A stretch of DNA of 64,000 bases from Gammaproteobacteria bacterium (GTDB lineage: Bacteria; Pseudomonadota; Gammaproteobacteria; UBA6186; Azoamicaceae). Location: the NCBI GenBank assembly GCA_013286785.1, contig JABDFC010000006.1, positions 1-64,000 of the forward strand, written 5' to 3'. Position numbers and translations under genes: made by a program. Every line of letters begins with the position of its first letter. Positions within the stretch are counted from its first letter, which is position 1. Below the pieces are notes generated by a model. The model was not told where the DNA came from. It did no database searches and saw only the letters and a program-made list of their open reading frames with translations. Shown piece by piece: positions 46,913-56,077 of the stretch.

Positions 46913-47081
46913 GTTTGGAGTACCTCGTTGTCTTATGCCTCTAGTTTATCAAACCGGTCTGCTTTTGCTACTGTAAATTTGGTGGGTTTACAAACTGTGT
47001 AATTGTACAGAGTTTTTTAACTTAATTGAAATGTTTGTTATAGCCGGTGTTTTTATCGGAAAGAGGGATTTTGCTAAAGGG

Positions 47082-47118
47082 GCCACTGGGTTTTATGCTC
47101 CAACAGAGCCCCAGTGGC
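47082..47118. repeat. inverted repeat, probable transcript end of the exported UPRT gene
   Basis: GCCACTGGG at 47082-47090 pairs perfectly with CCCAGTGGC at 47110-47118. Read on the minus strand the loop contains a nested GCTC/GAGC pair. It lies 29 nt beyond the UPRT gene stop on that strand. No U-run follows, so it may only stabilise the 3' end. Confidence 0.5.
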
Positions 47119-47146
47119 GACATCCAACTGAAACAGAGTATGGTTT

Positions 47147-47944
47147 CTAGTGTGTTCCAAAGTAGCGATCACCAAAATCGCCTAAACCGGGAACAATGTA
47201 TTTTTTGTCATTTAACTTTTCATCCAGGGCTGTCATCACGATTTTGATTTTTGGAAATTTGGTATTGAGATGTAATAACCCTTCCGGTGCTGCGCAAATA
47301 GAAGCAACCAGGATGTTTTCTTCTTTGACACCTTTTTCCTTAAGCAGTGAGATAGCCATGTCTAAGCTTCCGCCAGTGGCTATCATCGGTTCTGTAATGA
47401 TAATTTGGTTTCCTTGTGCAATGGTTGGGGTTAATTTCATATATTGAAAGTTTGGTTTTGCTGTTTTTTCATCGCGCTGCACCAGAATTTTACTGACTTT
47501 TGCCTTTGGGAAATGATTAATAAAAGTATCTACTAAGGCATCACCCGAGCGCATGATCGAAACCAGCTCGATATTCCCATTTAATTCTAATCCCTGAAAA
47601 CGGCTGACAGGCGTGTTAATGTTCACATTTTTGGCGGCTAGGCATTCCACCACTTTATTGACCAGCAAGGTTCCGATTTTTTTTGATAATTCTCGAAAGT
47701 TTTTGGTATCGGTTTTTTGATCACGCAATTGGGTCATCAGAATTTGTTCATAGTGGCTGGACTTAATGGGGTGAGAAACAATGGGGAGTAATTTTGCTAA
47801 TGTTTCAGGATTGTCTCGGTTTGCTTGGATCAGGGTAAGTACTTCAGAGCTTGGTAGAATTGGCTGTGCCGATTCTAAGGCACTACAGCAATACGAAAGA
47901 GTCATCATTATAACAAATAAGATCGCTTGGGCTTTGACTTTCAT
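47147..47944 (-). CDS. uracil phosphoribosyltransferase with an N-terminal signal peptide
   Basis: 265 residues. The C-terminal 200 match UPRTase, which makes UMP from uracil and PRPP: VSRFQGLELNGNIELVSIMR, AKVSKILVQRDEKT, the PRPP loop EPMIATGGSLDMAI (D to E relative to the usual DPM) and the uracil-binding end YIVPGLGDFGDRYFGT. The N-terminus, MKVKAQAILFVIMMTLSYCC then SALESAQ, looks like a Sec signal peptide, absent from cytosolic Upp. The product would be periplasmic, where PRPP is not expected, or secreted. An atypical form. Confidence 0.8.
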   Translation of the reverse strand: MKVKAQAILFVIMMTLSYCCSALESAQPILPSSEVLTLIQANRDNPETLAKLLPIVSHPIKSSHYEQILMTQLRDQKTDTKNFRELSKKIGTLLVNKVVECLAAKNVNINTPVSRFQGLELNGNIELVSIMRSGDALVDTFINHFPKAKVSKILVQRDEKTAKPNFQYMKLTPTIAQGNQIIITEPMIATGGSLDMAISLLKEKGVKEENILVASICAAPEGLLHLNTKFPKIKIVMTALDEKLNDKKYIVPGLGDFGDRYFGTH

Positions 47945-48187
47945 CCTATAAACTCCTTATGGTTAATCCTGAAATCTGATCCAATGTGTGAGGCCAAAAC
48001 GCAGGAGATGATATCTGACATCATTTAAAAATACAATTTAAAAAGCCAATTTTGCTTAGGCGTATAATTTATATGTTTGAATTCGTGCTTATTCTATACT
48101 ACAGGTAGATGTGGTTTGTTTCGCCTGAGATTATTCAGTACAATGACAGTTTTTAAGCCTATTTCTAATTAAGAGGAGTTTCTGGGG

Positions 48188-49063
48188 ATGTTTCAAGGAA
48201 GCATGGTTGCTCTGGTGACGCCAATGACTCCAACCGGTGCCATAGACGAAGCCTGTATCCCCCAATTAATCGAGCGGCACATCCAAGCGGGAACGAGTGC
48301 CATTGTGATATTGGGCACAACGGGCGAAGCCCCAACGATCACACATGATGAACGAACTAAAATCATTACCACGGCGGTACAAGCGTCTGCAGGTCGAATT
48401 CCCATTATTGTTGGAACTGGGACCTACTCGACCATGGAGACCATTGTTCTAACGGAACAAGCGAAGGAATTAGGGGCCAGTGCCTGTTTGGTGGTGGTGC
48501 CTTATTACAGTCGTCCCACGCAAGAAGGGGTGTATCAACATTTTCGTTCTATCAGTGAAGCGGTTGGTATTCCGTTGATTTTATATAATCACCCAAAGCG
48601 GACAGGATGCGATTTGTTGCCCGAAACAGTCGATCGCTTAGCAGAATTTTTTAATATTGTTGGCATAAAAGATTCCTCGTGTGATTTGGCCAGAGGGCGT
48701 GAATTGGTTGCTGTCTGTGCAGGGCGCTTAGGTCTTTATACGGGAGATGATGCTTCTTCTTTAGCCTTTATGTTACAAGGTGGGAAAGGCGTTATTTCGG
48801 TGACCGCCAATGTTGCGCCTAAACAAATGCAGGATATGTGTGCAGCGGCTTTAGCAGGGGATTTCGAATTGGCGGGTCAATTGAATACGCAGCTGATGCC
48901 ATTACATAAAAATTTAGCGGTCGAGTCAAACCCAATTCCGGTTAAATGGGCTTTGAACCAATTAGGGTGGATTCAAGAAGGGATCCGTTTACCGTTAACG
49001 CCACTTTCTCCTGAATATCATGAAGATCTTAGAGAAGCAATGAAAATAAGCGGAGTCATTTAA
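48188..49063 (+). CDS. dapA: 4-hydroxy-tetrahydrodipicolinate synthase
   Basis: 291 residues. Condenses pyruvate with aspartate semialdehyde for lysine and DAP. GTTGEAPTITHDERTK, Tyr in LILYNHPKRTGCDLLPETVD, and Schiff-base Lys in VGIKDSSCDL. TGDDASSLAFMLQGGKGVIS follows. The usual V-P-S/G of the YN-x-RTG loop is replaced by HPK, a small deviation. Overlaps the next gene by 1 nt (TAATG). Confidence 0.93.
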   Translation: MFQGSMVALVTPMTPTGAIDEACIPQLIERHIQAGTSAIVILGTTGEAPTITHDERTKIITTAVQASAGRIPIIVGTGTYSTMETIVLTEQAKELGASACLVVVPYYSRPTQEGVYQHFRSISEAVGIPLILYNHPKRTGCDLLPETVDRLAEFFNIVGIKDSSCDLARGRELVAVCAGRLGLYTGDDASSLAFMLQGGKGVISVTANVAPKQMQDMCAAALAGDFELAGQLNTQLMPLHKNLAVESNPIPVKWALNQLGWIQEGIRLPLTPLSPEYHEDLREAMKISGVI

Positions 49064-49275
49064 TGCGTTTATCAACGAGTTTTAAAGTGTGCCTAATGGG
49101 TGGCTTAATGGTAATATTGTTGGGGTGTAGCAACCAAAAAGGTTGGTTTCGTGATCGCTCAGAAGATTACGGGAAAGCAGTTTCTTACCCTACTTTAACC
49201 ATTCCTACTAATACACATGCAGAATCTTTTAGTGAGGAATATCAAATTCCGGACGATCACAAAAAAGATCGTTGA
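49063..49275 (+). CDS. short lipoprotein resembling the N-terminus of BamC
   Basis: 70 residues. Lipobox VILLGCSNQ, then WFRDRSEDYGKAVSYPTLTI and an acidic end. The segment FRDRS-DY-KA...P-LTIP matches the unstructured BamD-binding arm at the start of gammaproteobacterial BamC, and in E. coli bamC follows dapA as here. The two folded BamC domains are missing. It could be a reduced BamC or a remnant that still binds BamD. Confidence 0.7.
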   Translation: MRLSTSFKVCLMGGLMVILLGCSNQKGWFRDRSEDYGKAVSYPTLTIPTNTHAESFSEEYQIPDDHKKDR

Positions 49276-49292
49276 TGCAAAAAAAAGTTTTT

Positions 49293-49381
<89 letters not shown>

Positions 49382-49501
49382 TTTTAAGATCCAGCCATGT
49401 TCTAATAAATCCTAGATTGTCTAAAAACTCTTAAAAATCAAATAGATTTAATAAATGCCTCATCCTAAGAAGGTTAACCAACACCCTTTACATCCGCACA
49501 A

Positions 49502-49555
49502 TTTGGGGGTATATATAGGGGTATAATATTCTCTGCATTAGGAGATACCCCCAAA
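49502..49555 (+). promoter_or_regulatory. palindromic operator and -10 box over the integrase start
   Basis: TTTGGGGGTAT at 49502-49512 is perfectly inverted as ATACCCCCAAA at 49545-49555, ending at the integrase ATG; a further GGGGTATAA lies between, holding a TATAAT at 49522-49527. The ribosome site TAGGAGA (49539-49545) abuts the right arm. Likely autoregulation of the integrase, or an arm-type binding site. Confidence 0.6.
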
Positions 49556-50745
49556 TGCCATTAACCGATATTAAAGTTCGTACCGCAAAGCCTCAAGACA
49601 AGTCCTATAAGCTTTCTGATAGTGGAGGGCTATTTTTGTTAATTAATGTAACAGGCGCTAAATATTGGCGCTTAAAGTATCGATATGAAGGGAAGGAAAA
49701 ATTGCTTGCCATTGGCGTATACCCAAGTATTTCATTAGCTGAGGCGCGAGAGAAGAGAGATCAAGCTAAAAAACAATTGGTGAATGGCGTTGATCCTAAT
49801 AATTTTAAAAAGGCATCTAAACAAGCTATCAAGACGGCGGTAGAAGGTAGCTTTGAATTTGTAGCTAGAGAATGGCATCTAAAAAACTGCCAGCGTTGGA
49901 GTCCTAATCACGGTGGATTAGTGATGCGTCGACTAGAGAGTTATATATTTCCTTGGCTTGGAACTTGTCAAATTGCTGAAATAGTACCAGCACAATTATT
50001 AGATGTTCTGCGCCGTATTGAATATAAAGGTGCATTAGAAACAGCGCATAGAGTGCACCAAATTTGTGGGCAGGTTTTTCGATATGCTGTAGCAACAGGC
50101 AGAGCCAGCCGTGATCCAACAGGAGACTTGCGGGGCGCATTACCACCAACGAAAGTTAAACATTATGCATCCATTATAGAACCCGTAAAGATTGGAGAAC
50201 TCCTGCGAGTTATTAATGGATATGAAGGTTTTTTAGTAACTAAGGGTGCTTTACGTTTAGCACCCTTAGTTTTTGTTCGCCCTGGGGAGTTGCGGAAGGC
50301 TGAATGGTCAGAAATCGATTTAGATAAAGCAGAGTGGATTATATCTGCTGAAAAAATGAAGATGCGCCAACTCCACCTTATTCCTCTCTCTAAGCAAGCC
50401 TTAGCAATTTTAAAGGAACTTTATCCTGTAACGGGAGCAGGTAAATATGTTTTTCCAAGTGTCTTGACCAATAAACGCCCTATGTCAGATAATACAATAA
50501 ATGCTGCATTAAAGAGGTTAGGCTATGATTCAAAAGAAATAACAGGTCATGGCTTCAGAGCGATGGCTAGAACATTGCTTGATGAAGTTTTAGGATTTCG
50601 CCCTGACATTATTGAGCATCAATTAGCGCATGCAGTTAAGGATCCATTGGGACGTGCTTATAATCGAACCTCACATCTACAAGTTCGGCGAGAGATGATG
50701 CAAAAATGGGCAGATTATTTAGATGAAGTGGCAAAAGGGAGTTAA
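49555..50745 (+). CDS. P4-type site-specific integrase
   Basis: 396 residues. N-terminal DUF4102 domain (MPLTDIKVRTAKPQDKSYKL, SDSGGLFLLIN, WRLKYRYEGKEKLLAIGVYP) then a tyrosine recombinase: R in VRPGELRKAEWSEIDL, H-x-x-R in GHGFRAMARTLLDE, H in IEHQLAHAV and Tyr in LGRAYNRTSH. P4-type integrases usually insert at tRNA 3' ends, matching the tRNA-Ser 173 nt upstream. Confidence 0.94.
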   Translation: MPLTDIKVRTAKPQDKSYKLSDSGGLFLLINVTGAKYWRLKYRYEGKEKLLAIGVYPSISLAEAREKRDQAKKQLVNGVDPNNFKKASKQAIKTAVEGSFEFVAREWHLKNCQRWSPNHGGLVMRRLESYIFPWLGTCQIAEIVPAQLLDVLRRIEYKGALETAHRVHQICGQVFRYAVATGRASRDPTGDLRGALPPTKVKHYASIIEPVKIGELLRVINGYEGFLVTKGALRLAPLVFVRPGELRKAEWSEIDLDKAEWIISAEKMKMRQLHLIPLSKQALAILKELYPVTGAGKYVFPSVLTNKRPMSDNTINAALKRLGYDSKEITGHGFRAMARTLLDEVLGFRPDIIEHQLAHAVKDPLGRAYNRTSHLQVRREMMQKWADYLDEVAKGS

Positions 50746-50765
50746 TTAAAATATAGGGGGATCTC

Positions 50766-51503
50766 ATGAGTGACCTAAAAGAGGATGCAGTAGAATATGA
50801 GCAGGAAGAAATCGATTATGAAGATGAGCTTGATATTCTCTCTGAAGCTGAAGCGGATTTTGTATATTGGGGTAATATGCCGTTCTGGACTCTTGATGAA
50901 GGGATTGCATTGCTTCTTGGTAAAGATCCAGAAAGAGTCAATTGGGGTGTGATACGTCATTATGTCAATTCTGAGTTTTCAATTGATCTATGTTTTGATT
51001 ATTCTAAGCTTCGAACTTTAATCTTACGGTCGTTAGATGTGGGAGAGATAGAAGAATCAAATTCGCCAGCGGTTTTTCTTGCTTGGGCTGAAACCAAACA
51101 AGTAAAAATTCCTGAAGCTTTACGTATACAAGTAGTGGATAGAAAATATGATATTAAAAATTGTACGCCAGAAACTGATCAATCTAATGTTATAACAATA
51201 AAAGATAAAGAAATAGAGGCCCTTAACCAAGAAATCAATCTTTTACAGAAACGCATTGTGGAACTGGAGGGGTTAAGATGGGAAGGCTTTGATGAAGAGA
51301 ACGAAACTTATTCTAAGGAGCTTGCAATTGCTGTTAAGGCGCATGATGCCGTTAGTAAAAACTGGAAAAAAGGTAGTAGTGTGAAGAAACAAATTTATTT
51401 GTGGTTACAAGCAAATTATCCAAAGCTTTTTAATGAGGAGAAAGATCGCATATCCAAGATCTGTAATTGGCAGAAAAGTGGAGGTGCTCCCAGTACTCCA
51501 TAA
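50766..51503 (+). CDS. island-associated protein of unknown function
   Basis: 245 residues, acidic, no membrane helix. It has VYWGNMPFWTLDEGIALLLG, and a coiled coil from about 145 to 170 (DKEIEALNQEINLLQKRIVE), then a basic end. WTLDEGIALLLGKDP resembles a motif I have seen in proteins next to P4-type integrases, so it is likely an accessory gene of such islands. No function is claimed. It follows the integrase by 20 nt with GGGGGATCTC upstream. Confidence 0.65.
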   Translation: MSDLKEDAVEYEQEEIDYEDELDILSEAEADFVYWGNMPFWTLDEGIALLLGKDPERVNWGVIRHYVNSEFSIDLCFDYSKLRTLILRSLDVGEIEESNSPAVFLAWAETKQVKIPEALRIQVVDRKYDIKNCTPETDQSNVITIKDKEIEALNQEINLLQKRIVELEGLRWEGFDEENETYSKELAIAVKAHDAVSKNWKKGSSVKKQIYLWLQANYPKLFNEEKDRISKICNWQKSGGAPSTP

Positions 51504-51772
51504 TCACTTTTTATTCACTACCACTATCGCTCTTATCATTACCATGACCCTCATTGATGATTAGGTTTTTATTTTTGAAATTAGTTAGTTGTGCTCTGTA
51601 CTGTTATAATTGTATCCCTGCAAAACTGAGTTTAACAACTTCGTGTGGCGCATCGTTTGTATCTGCTTAAATGCACCAATAAAAACATAGATAAAATTAA
51701 AATAATTTATCAAAAATTCGAAGTCCGAAAATAGCCAGTCTATTGCTCCACAACCACTTATAATAACATTCT

Positions 51773-52342
51773 ATGAAATTAGACAACATTTACTACGAAG
51801 CCTACAAACTCAAAGATGCCAAATTTGATGGCACTTTTTTTATAGGTGTGATTTCAACCAGGATTTATTGCCGTCCTGTTTGTACAGCCAAAATGCCTAA
51901 ACGAAAGAACTGTAGATTTTTCCCAACAGCCATTGTTGCACAAAATAAGGGATTTCGACCTTGCCGTCGTTGTCGGCCTGAATTAGTTCCAGGTTTTGCC
52001 AATGTTGATGTGGCATTATTTCTAGCGAAAAGCGCGAAAAATTTGATAGAAAAAGGGGCATTAGATGATCACACTGTGGAACAACTCTCTAGGCGTTTAG
52101 GGATCACAAGTCGTCATTTGCGACGTATCTTTATTGCCAAATTTGGGGTAACACCCATTAAGTTCGCACATGTTAATCGTTTATTACTTGCTGAAAAATT
52201 ACTTAAAGGTACGAATTCGACTATTACTGATGTGGCACTAAAGGCGGGTTTCAATAGTATACGCCAGTTTAATGCATTGTTTAAACAATATTACCACATG
52301 AATCCAACGCAATTTCGCTGTGAACACGAGTCTAAAAAATAG
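51773..52342 (+). CDS. Ada N-terminal domain/AraC-type regulator
   Basis: 189 residues. Residues 10-80 are the Ada methyl-phosphotriester domain: FFIGVISTRIYCRPVCTAKM and GFRPCRRCRPEL, zinc cysteines C33, C37, C64, C67. Residues about 85-185 are an AraC helix-turn-helix pair (LSRRLGITSRHLRRIFIAKF, ITDVALKAGFNSIRQFNALF). The O6-methylguanine transferase or AlkA domain that often follows is absent. Predicted to sense DNA methylation damage and activate genes; the membrane protein gene next to it is a possible target. Confidence 0.88.
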   Translation: MKLDNIYYEAYKLKDAKFDGTFFIGVISTRIYCRPVCTAKMPKRKNCRFFPTAIVAQNKGFRPCRRCRPELVPGFANVDVALFLAKSAKNLIEKGALDDHTVEQLSRRLGITSRHLRRIFIAKFGVTPIKFAHVNRLLLAEKLLKGTNSTITDVALKAGFNSIRQFNALFKQYYHMNPTQFRCEHESKK

Positions 52343-52374
52343 CATTTATTATTTGAAATCACAGGAGAGAGGTT

Positions 52375-54207
52375 ATGTTTGAAGCTTCTGAGTTAGACGA
52401 AGATCAGAGCGCGAGAAGGGATGACTTAGCGGTTGAATCTATTCATCAACAGATGGAAGTAATGTTAGAAGACCGTCAATTTCAAGAATATTTACAAAAA
52501 TTGCTAAATAACCCGCTCGTATCAAATATAAAAGAGCAACTTAGATTGTTGAGCGGGGAAGCTGTTGTTAAAACTTATGGGAAACGAAAAGCTGCTATAC
52601 TCCTTACTTTGTTTGCGGGAGCAGTTGTTTCTTTCATTGGATCACTAACTTTTTTAGTGGGGAAACAATTTCCAACAGAATTTGGCAATTTCACAGGCAT
52701 TTCAGTTGACAATGAGGTGGCTGATGGGTCAGGTCAATTTCTAGGGTGGACTAATGTTGCCATTGAAGCAATATTTTATACTTGGACAATAAGTGGGATA
52801 CTTCCTGCATTCCAACCAAAACCAAAGCAAGAAAAATCCAATGATCCCAATAATGTTGGTTTTTTTCGTAGATGTTATGATAAGTTTGGTTCCTATTTGC
52901 CAAGTTTCGGGGAATGGACTTTGGCAGTTGCTTCTACTATTCCACTAACACTTCTCAGCTTGAACAGTGAAAACTTAGGCAGCGAAGAGGAAAAAGATGA
53001 TAGCAACGTTATTAAATACGGGATAGTTTCTTCTATAGCTTTGGTAACCTTGGTTTCAAATAAATATTTTTTAACGTTAACACATAAGCAATTTAAAAGT
53101 GTATGGAATTGGTTGTGGAACAAAAATAAAACAGAAGAAGTTTCCTTGGATTTATTAAAGCAAGTTAAAATCGCTTTTTCAAAAGCAGCGGTTCGTGCCA
53201 ATGAAAAGCTACATCATTTGACTAAAGAGGAGTTTGCAGCCACTATTGTTTCTTTGAACAGTTTAATTCCAAAAGGAAACAATTTGGAAGATCAAGTTTC
53301 TGAACTGCGTTGGCAACACTTATTACCCATTATATTTAAAGATTTATCTTATATTTCACCTAAAGTAAATAAAAAAACCATTGTTTTCGTCCCTGCAATG
53401 GCTATTTTTGCTGCGCTCTCCTGGCTAGGATTAATTGCTACTGTACCAAATGCTGTTAAAGAAAATATAAGTTCCTCTCCAGCAGCGCAATACCTGCTGA
53501 TGGTTATTGCAGGGATCCCCCTTATCGAAATTGGATTATCTGCTGGAGGCTCTGTAGGACTGCGGTTGTCTAGAATGGGTCATATAGATACACTGACAAC
53601 CAATTTAACAAATTGGAAAATAAGGCTCTTAGGCTATATTCCTTTAGGTTTATTTGGATTATTTTCTTTTGGAACTAATGCTACCTTAACCATACAACAA
53701 TTCAAAACTGTTCCGGCAGTTACTTGGATGTTGTTACCTTCTGCCACTTTAGGAATTGATTTAATTAATATTTTTGCTGGTACCGAGCTTTGGGATCAAG
53801 CATCAACGTCAGTAAGCGTGGCCTTTAACAAAGATAAGCAATTAATTGTTAAGTATCAAAGATTTTTGGAAGCCTTAGTTGATAAAATAGATATAGTTTC
53901 AGAAGAATCATTAGCTGCGCTGTTATTAAAATTGGAACCCGAGATCCAAGATAAAATTAAGCAATTTATTCCTAGCATGAAAATGCAAGGGTCAGATGAA
54001 TTCATCGAGGCCGTTTCTCAACAATTACATTTGAGGTGGTTAGATGTGCAAAGGCAACAAAAAATTGAGTTACCACCACCCTCTATAAAAGAAAACGCTG
54101 CTAGCAGACATATTTTATTTAAGTGGGGGGGTGCAAAGAAAGGAAAATCTACAGGAGCAAAAAAGGAAATGGAATTAGATTCATATTCAGCACCCCAGTA
54201 CGAATAG
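52375..54207 (+). CDS. multi-pass membrane protein of unknown function
   Basis: 610 residues. No known family. About eight hydrophobic helices at roughly 73-96, 121-146, 180-197, 213-235, 334-357, 372-393, 417-437 and 449-468, with a soluble N-terminus, a cytosolic or lumenal loop of about 95 residues in the middle, and a hydrophilic C-terminal 130 residues that ends basic. It begins 33 nt after the Ada/AraC gene, so co-transcription is likely. Candidates: an island cargo or translocated protein. Confidence 0.7.
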   Translation: MFEASELDEDQSARRDDLAVESIHQQMEVMLEDRQFQEYLQKLLNNPLVSNIKEQLRLLSGEAVVKTYGKRKAAILLTLFAGAVVSFIGSLTFLVGKQFPTEFGNFTGISVDNEVADGSGQFLGWTNVAIEAIFYTWTISGILPAFQPKPKQEKSNDPNNVGFFRRCYDKFGSYLPSFGEWTLAVASTIPLTLLSLNSENLGSEEEKDDSNVIKYGIVSSIALVTLVSNKYFLTLTHKQFKSVWNWLWNKNKTEEVSLDLLKQVKIAFSKAAVRANEKLHHLTKEEFAATIVSLNSLIPKGNNLEDQVSELRWQHLLPIIFKDLSYISPKVNKKTIVFVPAMAIFAALSWLGLIATVPNAVKENISSSPAAQYLLMVIAGIPLIEIGLSAGGSVGLRLSRMGHIDTLTTNLTNWKIRLLGYIPLGLFGLFSFGTNATLTIQQFKTVPAVTWMLLPSATLGIDLINIFAGTELWDQASTSVSVAFNKDKQLIVKYQRFLEALVDKIDIVSEESLAALLLKLEPEIQDKIKQFIPSMKMQGSDEFIEAVSQQLHLRWLDVQRQQKIELPPPSIKENAASRHILFKWGGAKKGKSTGAKKEMELDSYSAPQYE

Positions 54208-54559
54208 GATAAGATTGCAGAATACAATGTTTCCGCATATCGCCCCTGCGGTAGTTGTAGGGATGTAAGAAGCTTGAAAAGCGTGAGTTTGATAAAATTC
54301 TTTATTGGGAGCCTTAAACTAAATTGCTTGATGAACCTACCCATCCCTTCCACCCTCTCTATTCAAATATTTGCTTAATACGGTATTGTAAAAAATAACC
54401 TGCCCACCCCTCTAGTCCTAGTGCGGTGTGGCTTTTTCATAACCTATGCACCTCTGTTTTGATGGGGGTATCCATCCCTTCCAGTGTTTTTTTCTTTGAA
54501 ATATGCATCTTAAATAAAATTGTGTTTAACAAATTCCCAAAAGGGGTGAGGAGATCTTT
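54208..54559. other. leader region of alpA with a 12-bp direct repeat
   Basis: CCATCCCTTCCA occurs at 54341-54352 and again at 54472-54483. The second copy is preceded by GGGGGTAT, partly echoing the GGGGGTAT of the integrase operator. No gene is supported here. The stretch probably holds the alpA promoter, whose ribosome site is GGGGTGAGGAGA just before 54560. Confidence 0.45.
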
Positions 54560-54757
54560 ATGAAAAACGCCATTCTAAGATTACCAGTTGTAAAAAACCG
54601 AACAGGGCTTTCTCGTTCCACTATTTATTTACGTATGTCTCAAAACGTATTTCCCAAACAGGTTTCTCTCGGTGGCAGGGCTATTGGGTGGGTTGAAGAT
54701 GAAATTGAAACCTGGGTGGCAAACCAGATCCAACGAAGCCGAAGAATTGAGAAATAA
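54560..54757 (+). CDS. AlpA-family regulator
   Basis: 65 residues. MerR-like winged helix: ILRLPVVKNRTGLSRSTIYL, MSQNVFPKQVSLGGRAIGWV and EDEIETWV. This is the AlpA family, which acts as activator of excision (with integrase) in P4-like elements and is a common partner of such integrases. It sits just ahead of the RepA-like ATPase, 9 nt apart. Confidence 0.9.
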   Translation: MKNAILRLPVVKNRTGLSRSTIYLRMSQNVFPKQVSLGGRAIGWVEDEIETWVANQIQRSRRIEK

Positions 54758-54766
54758 GGAGTTAAA

Positions 54767-56077
54767 ATGAGTAATAATTCAAAGGAGATTTGTGCTGCTA
54801 AGACTGGGGTTGAGCTAATTTGTGGTACGGATTTGGATCCTAAGTCTATTGCTTGGATTTGGAATAATTGGCTGGCTGCTGGGAAGTTTCATCTCCTGGC
54901 AGGTGCACCAGGGACAGGTAAAACCACTATTGCACTTAGCTTAGCTGCAACTATTACAATCGGTGGACAATGGCCGGATGGCTCTAATTGTCAGCCAGGT
55001 AATGTTTTGATATGGTCTGGTGAGGATGATCCACAAGATGCCTTATTACCGCGTTTGATAGCTCATGGTGTTGATCGAAGTCATGTTTATTTTGTGAGTG
55101 ATGTATTTGAACACAATAAGCCTAGGGCTTTTGATCCTTCACGAGACATGCTTAAGCTTTATGAAAAAGCAATGCAATTGGGCGAGGTGCGGTTGATTAT
55201 CGTAGATCCAGTAGTCAATGCCGTTGCTAGTGATTCCCATAAAAATGGGGAGGTCAGAAGAGATCTACAACCATTAGTCGAGCTGGGTGATAAATTGAAG
55301 GCAGCCATATTAGGGATATCCCATTTTACTAAAGGAACCATAGGCCGTGATCCCATAGAACGGGTAACCGGATCGATTGCTTTTGGTGCATTGGCTAGAG
55401 TAGTCTTGGCAACTGCAAAAATGACGGATCCCAATGGGAACTTAAAACGTGTGTTAGTAAAAGTAAAATCTAATTATAGCCCTGATGGGGGTGGTTATAA
55501 CTATCAAATTGAGCAAATAGAGCTTGAAAATTTCAAGGAAGTATTTTCGTCTCAAGTAATTTGGGGAGAACCTGTTATCGGGAATGCACGAGAGTTGTTG
55601 GTTGACATTAATGATCAAGGGAATCCAGATGAACGATCTATCCTTGCAGAGGCAATGAATTTTTTGACAGTATTACTTGCAGATGGCCCTTTGCCCAAGA
55701 AAGAGGTTAGTGAAAGAGCCAAAGATGCAGGCTTTAGGGATATCACAATACGAAGAGCTAAAACTTCTTTGGGGGTAGAGGCGGTGCATGAAGGGTATGG
55801 AAAGGGGAGTGTTTGGAAATGGTATCTACCGTCAAAGGTGCTCAAAAGTGCCAAAGATACTCATGCAAATGGGGTGAGTGACTTTAAAAACAAAGAGCAA
55901 CTTTTATCGCAGTTAATGCAAACGCATCCTCCTATTGTAGAAGGTTGTAAGCTTTCCGATATATTATTGCATGCGATTCCAGAAGACTATGAATATTTGG
56001 AAAAGCCTGAAGTTATGGCTATCTTTGCCCGATCACTTAGAGATTCAGGTAAAATTAAGATTTGGCAATCAACCTGA
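54767..56077 (+). CDS. RepA/RSF1010-type AAA ATPase (replicative helicase-like)
   Basis: 436 residues. Walker A GAPGTGKTT near residue 48, Walker B VRLIIVDPVVNA, WSGEDDPQDALLPRL, and GISHFTKGTIGRDPIERVTG are typical of the AAA_25/RepA group used by plasmids and islands. The C-terminal part (290-345) with KEVSERAKDAGFRDITIRRA is helix-turn-helix-like. It suggests the element replicates when excised, or is derived from such a plasmid. Confidence 0.85.
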   Translation: MSNNSKEICAAKTGVELICGTDLDPKSIAWIWNNWLAAGKFHLLAGAPGTGKTTIALSLAATITIGGQWPDGSNCQPGNVLIWSGEDDPQDALLPRLIAHGVDRSHVYFVSDVFEHNKPRAFDPSRDMLKLYEKAMQLGEVRLIIVDPVVNAVASDSHKNGEVRRDLQPLVELGDKLKAAILGISHFTKGTIGRDPIERVTGSIAFGALARVVLATAKMTDPNGNLKRVLVKVKSNYSPDGGGYNYQIEQIELENFKEVFSSQVIWGEPVIGNARELLVDINDQGNPDERSILAEAMNFLTVLLADGPLPKKEVSERAKDAGFRDITIRRAKTSLGVEAVHEGYGKGSVWKWYLPSKVLKSAKDTHANGVSDFKNKEQLLSQLMQTHPPIVEGCKLSDILLHAIPEDYEYLEKPEVMAIFARSLRDSGKIKIWQST

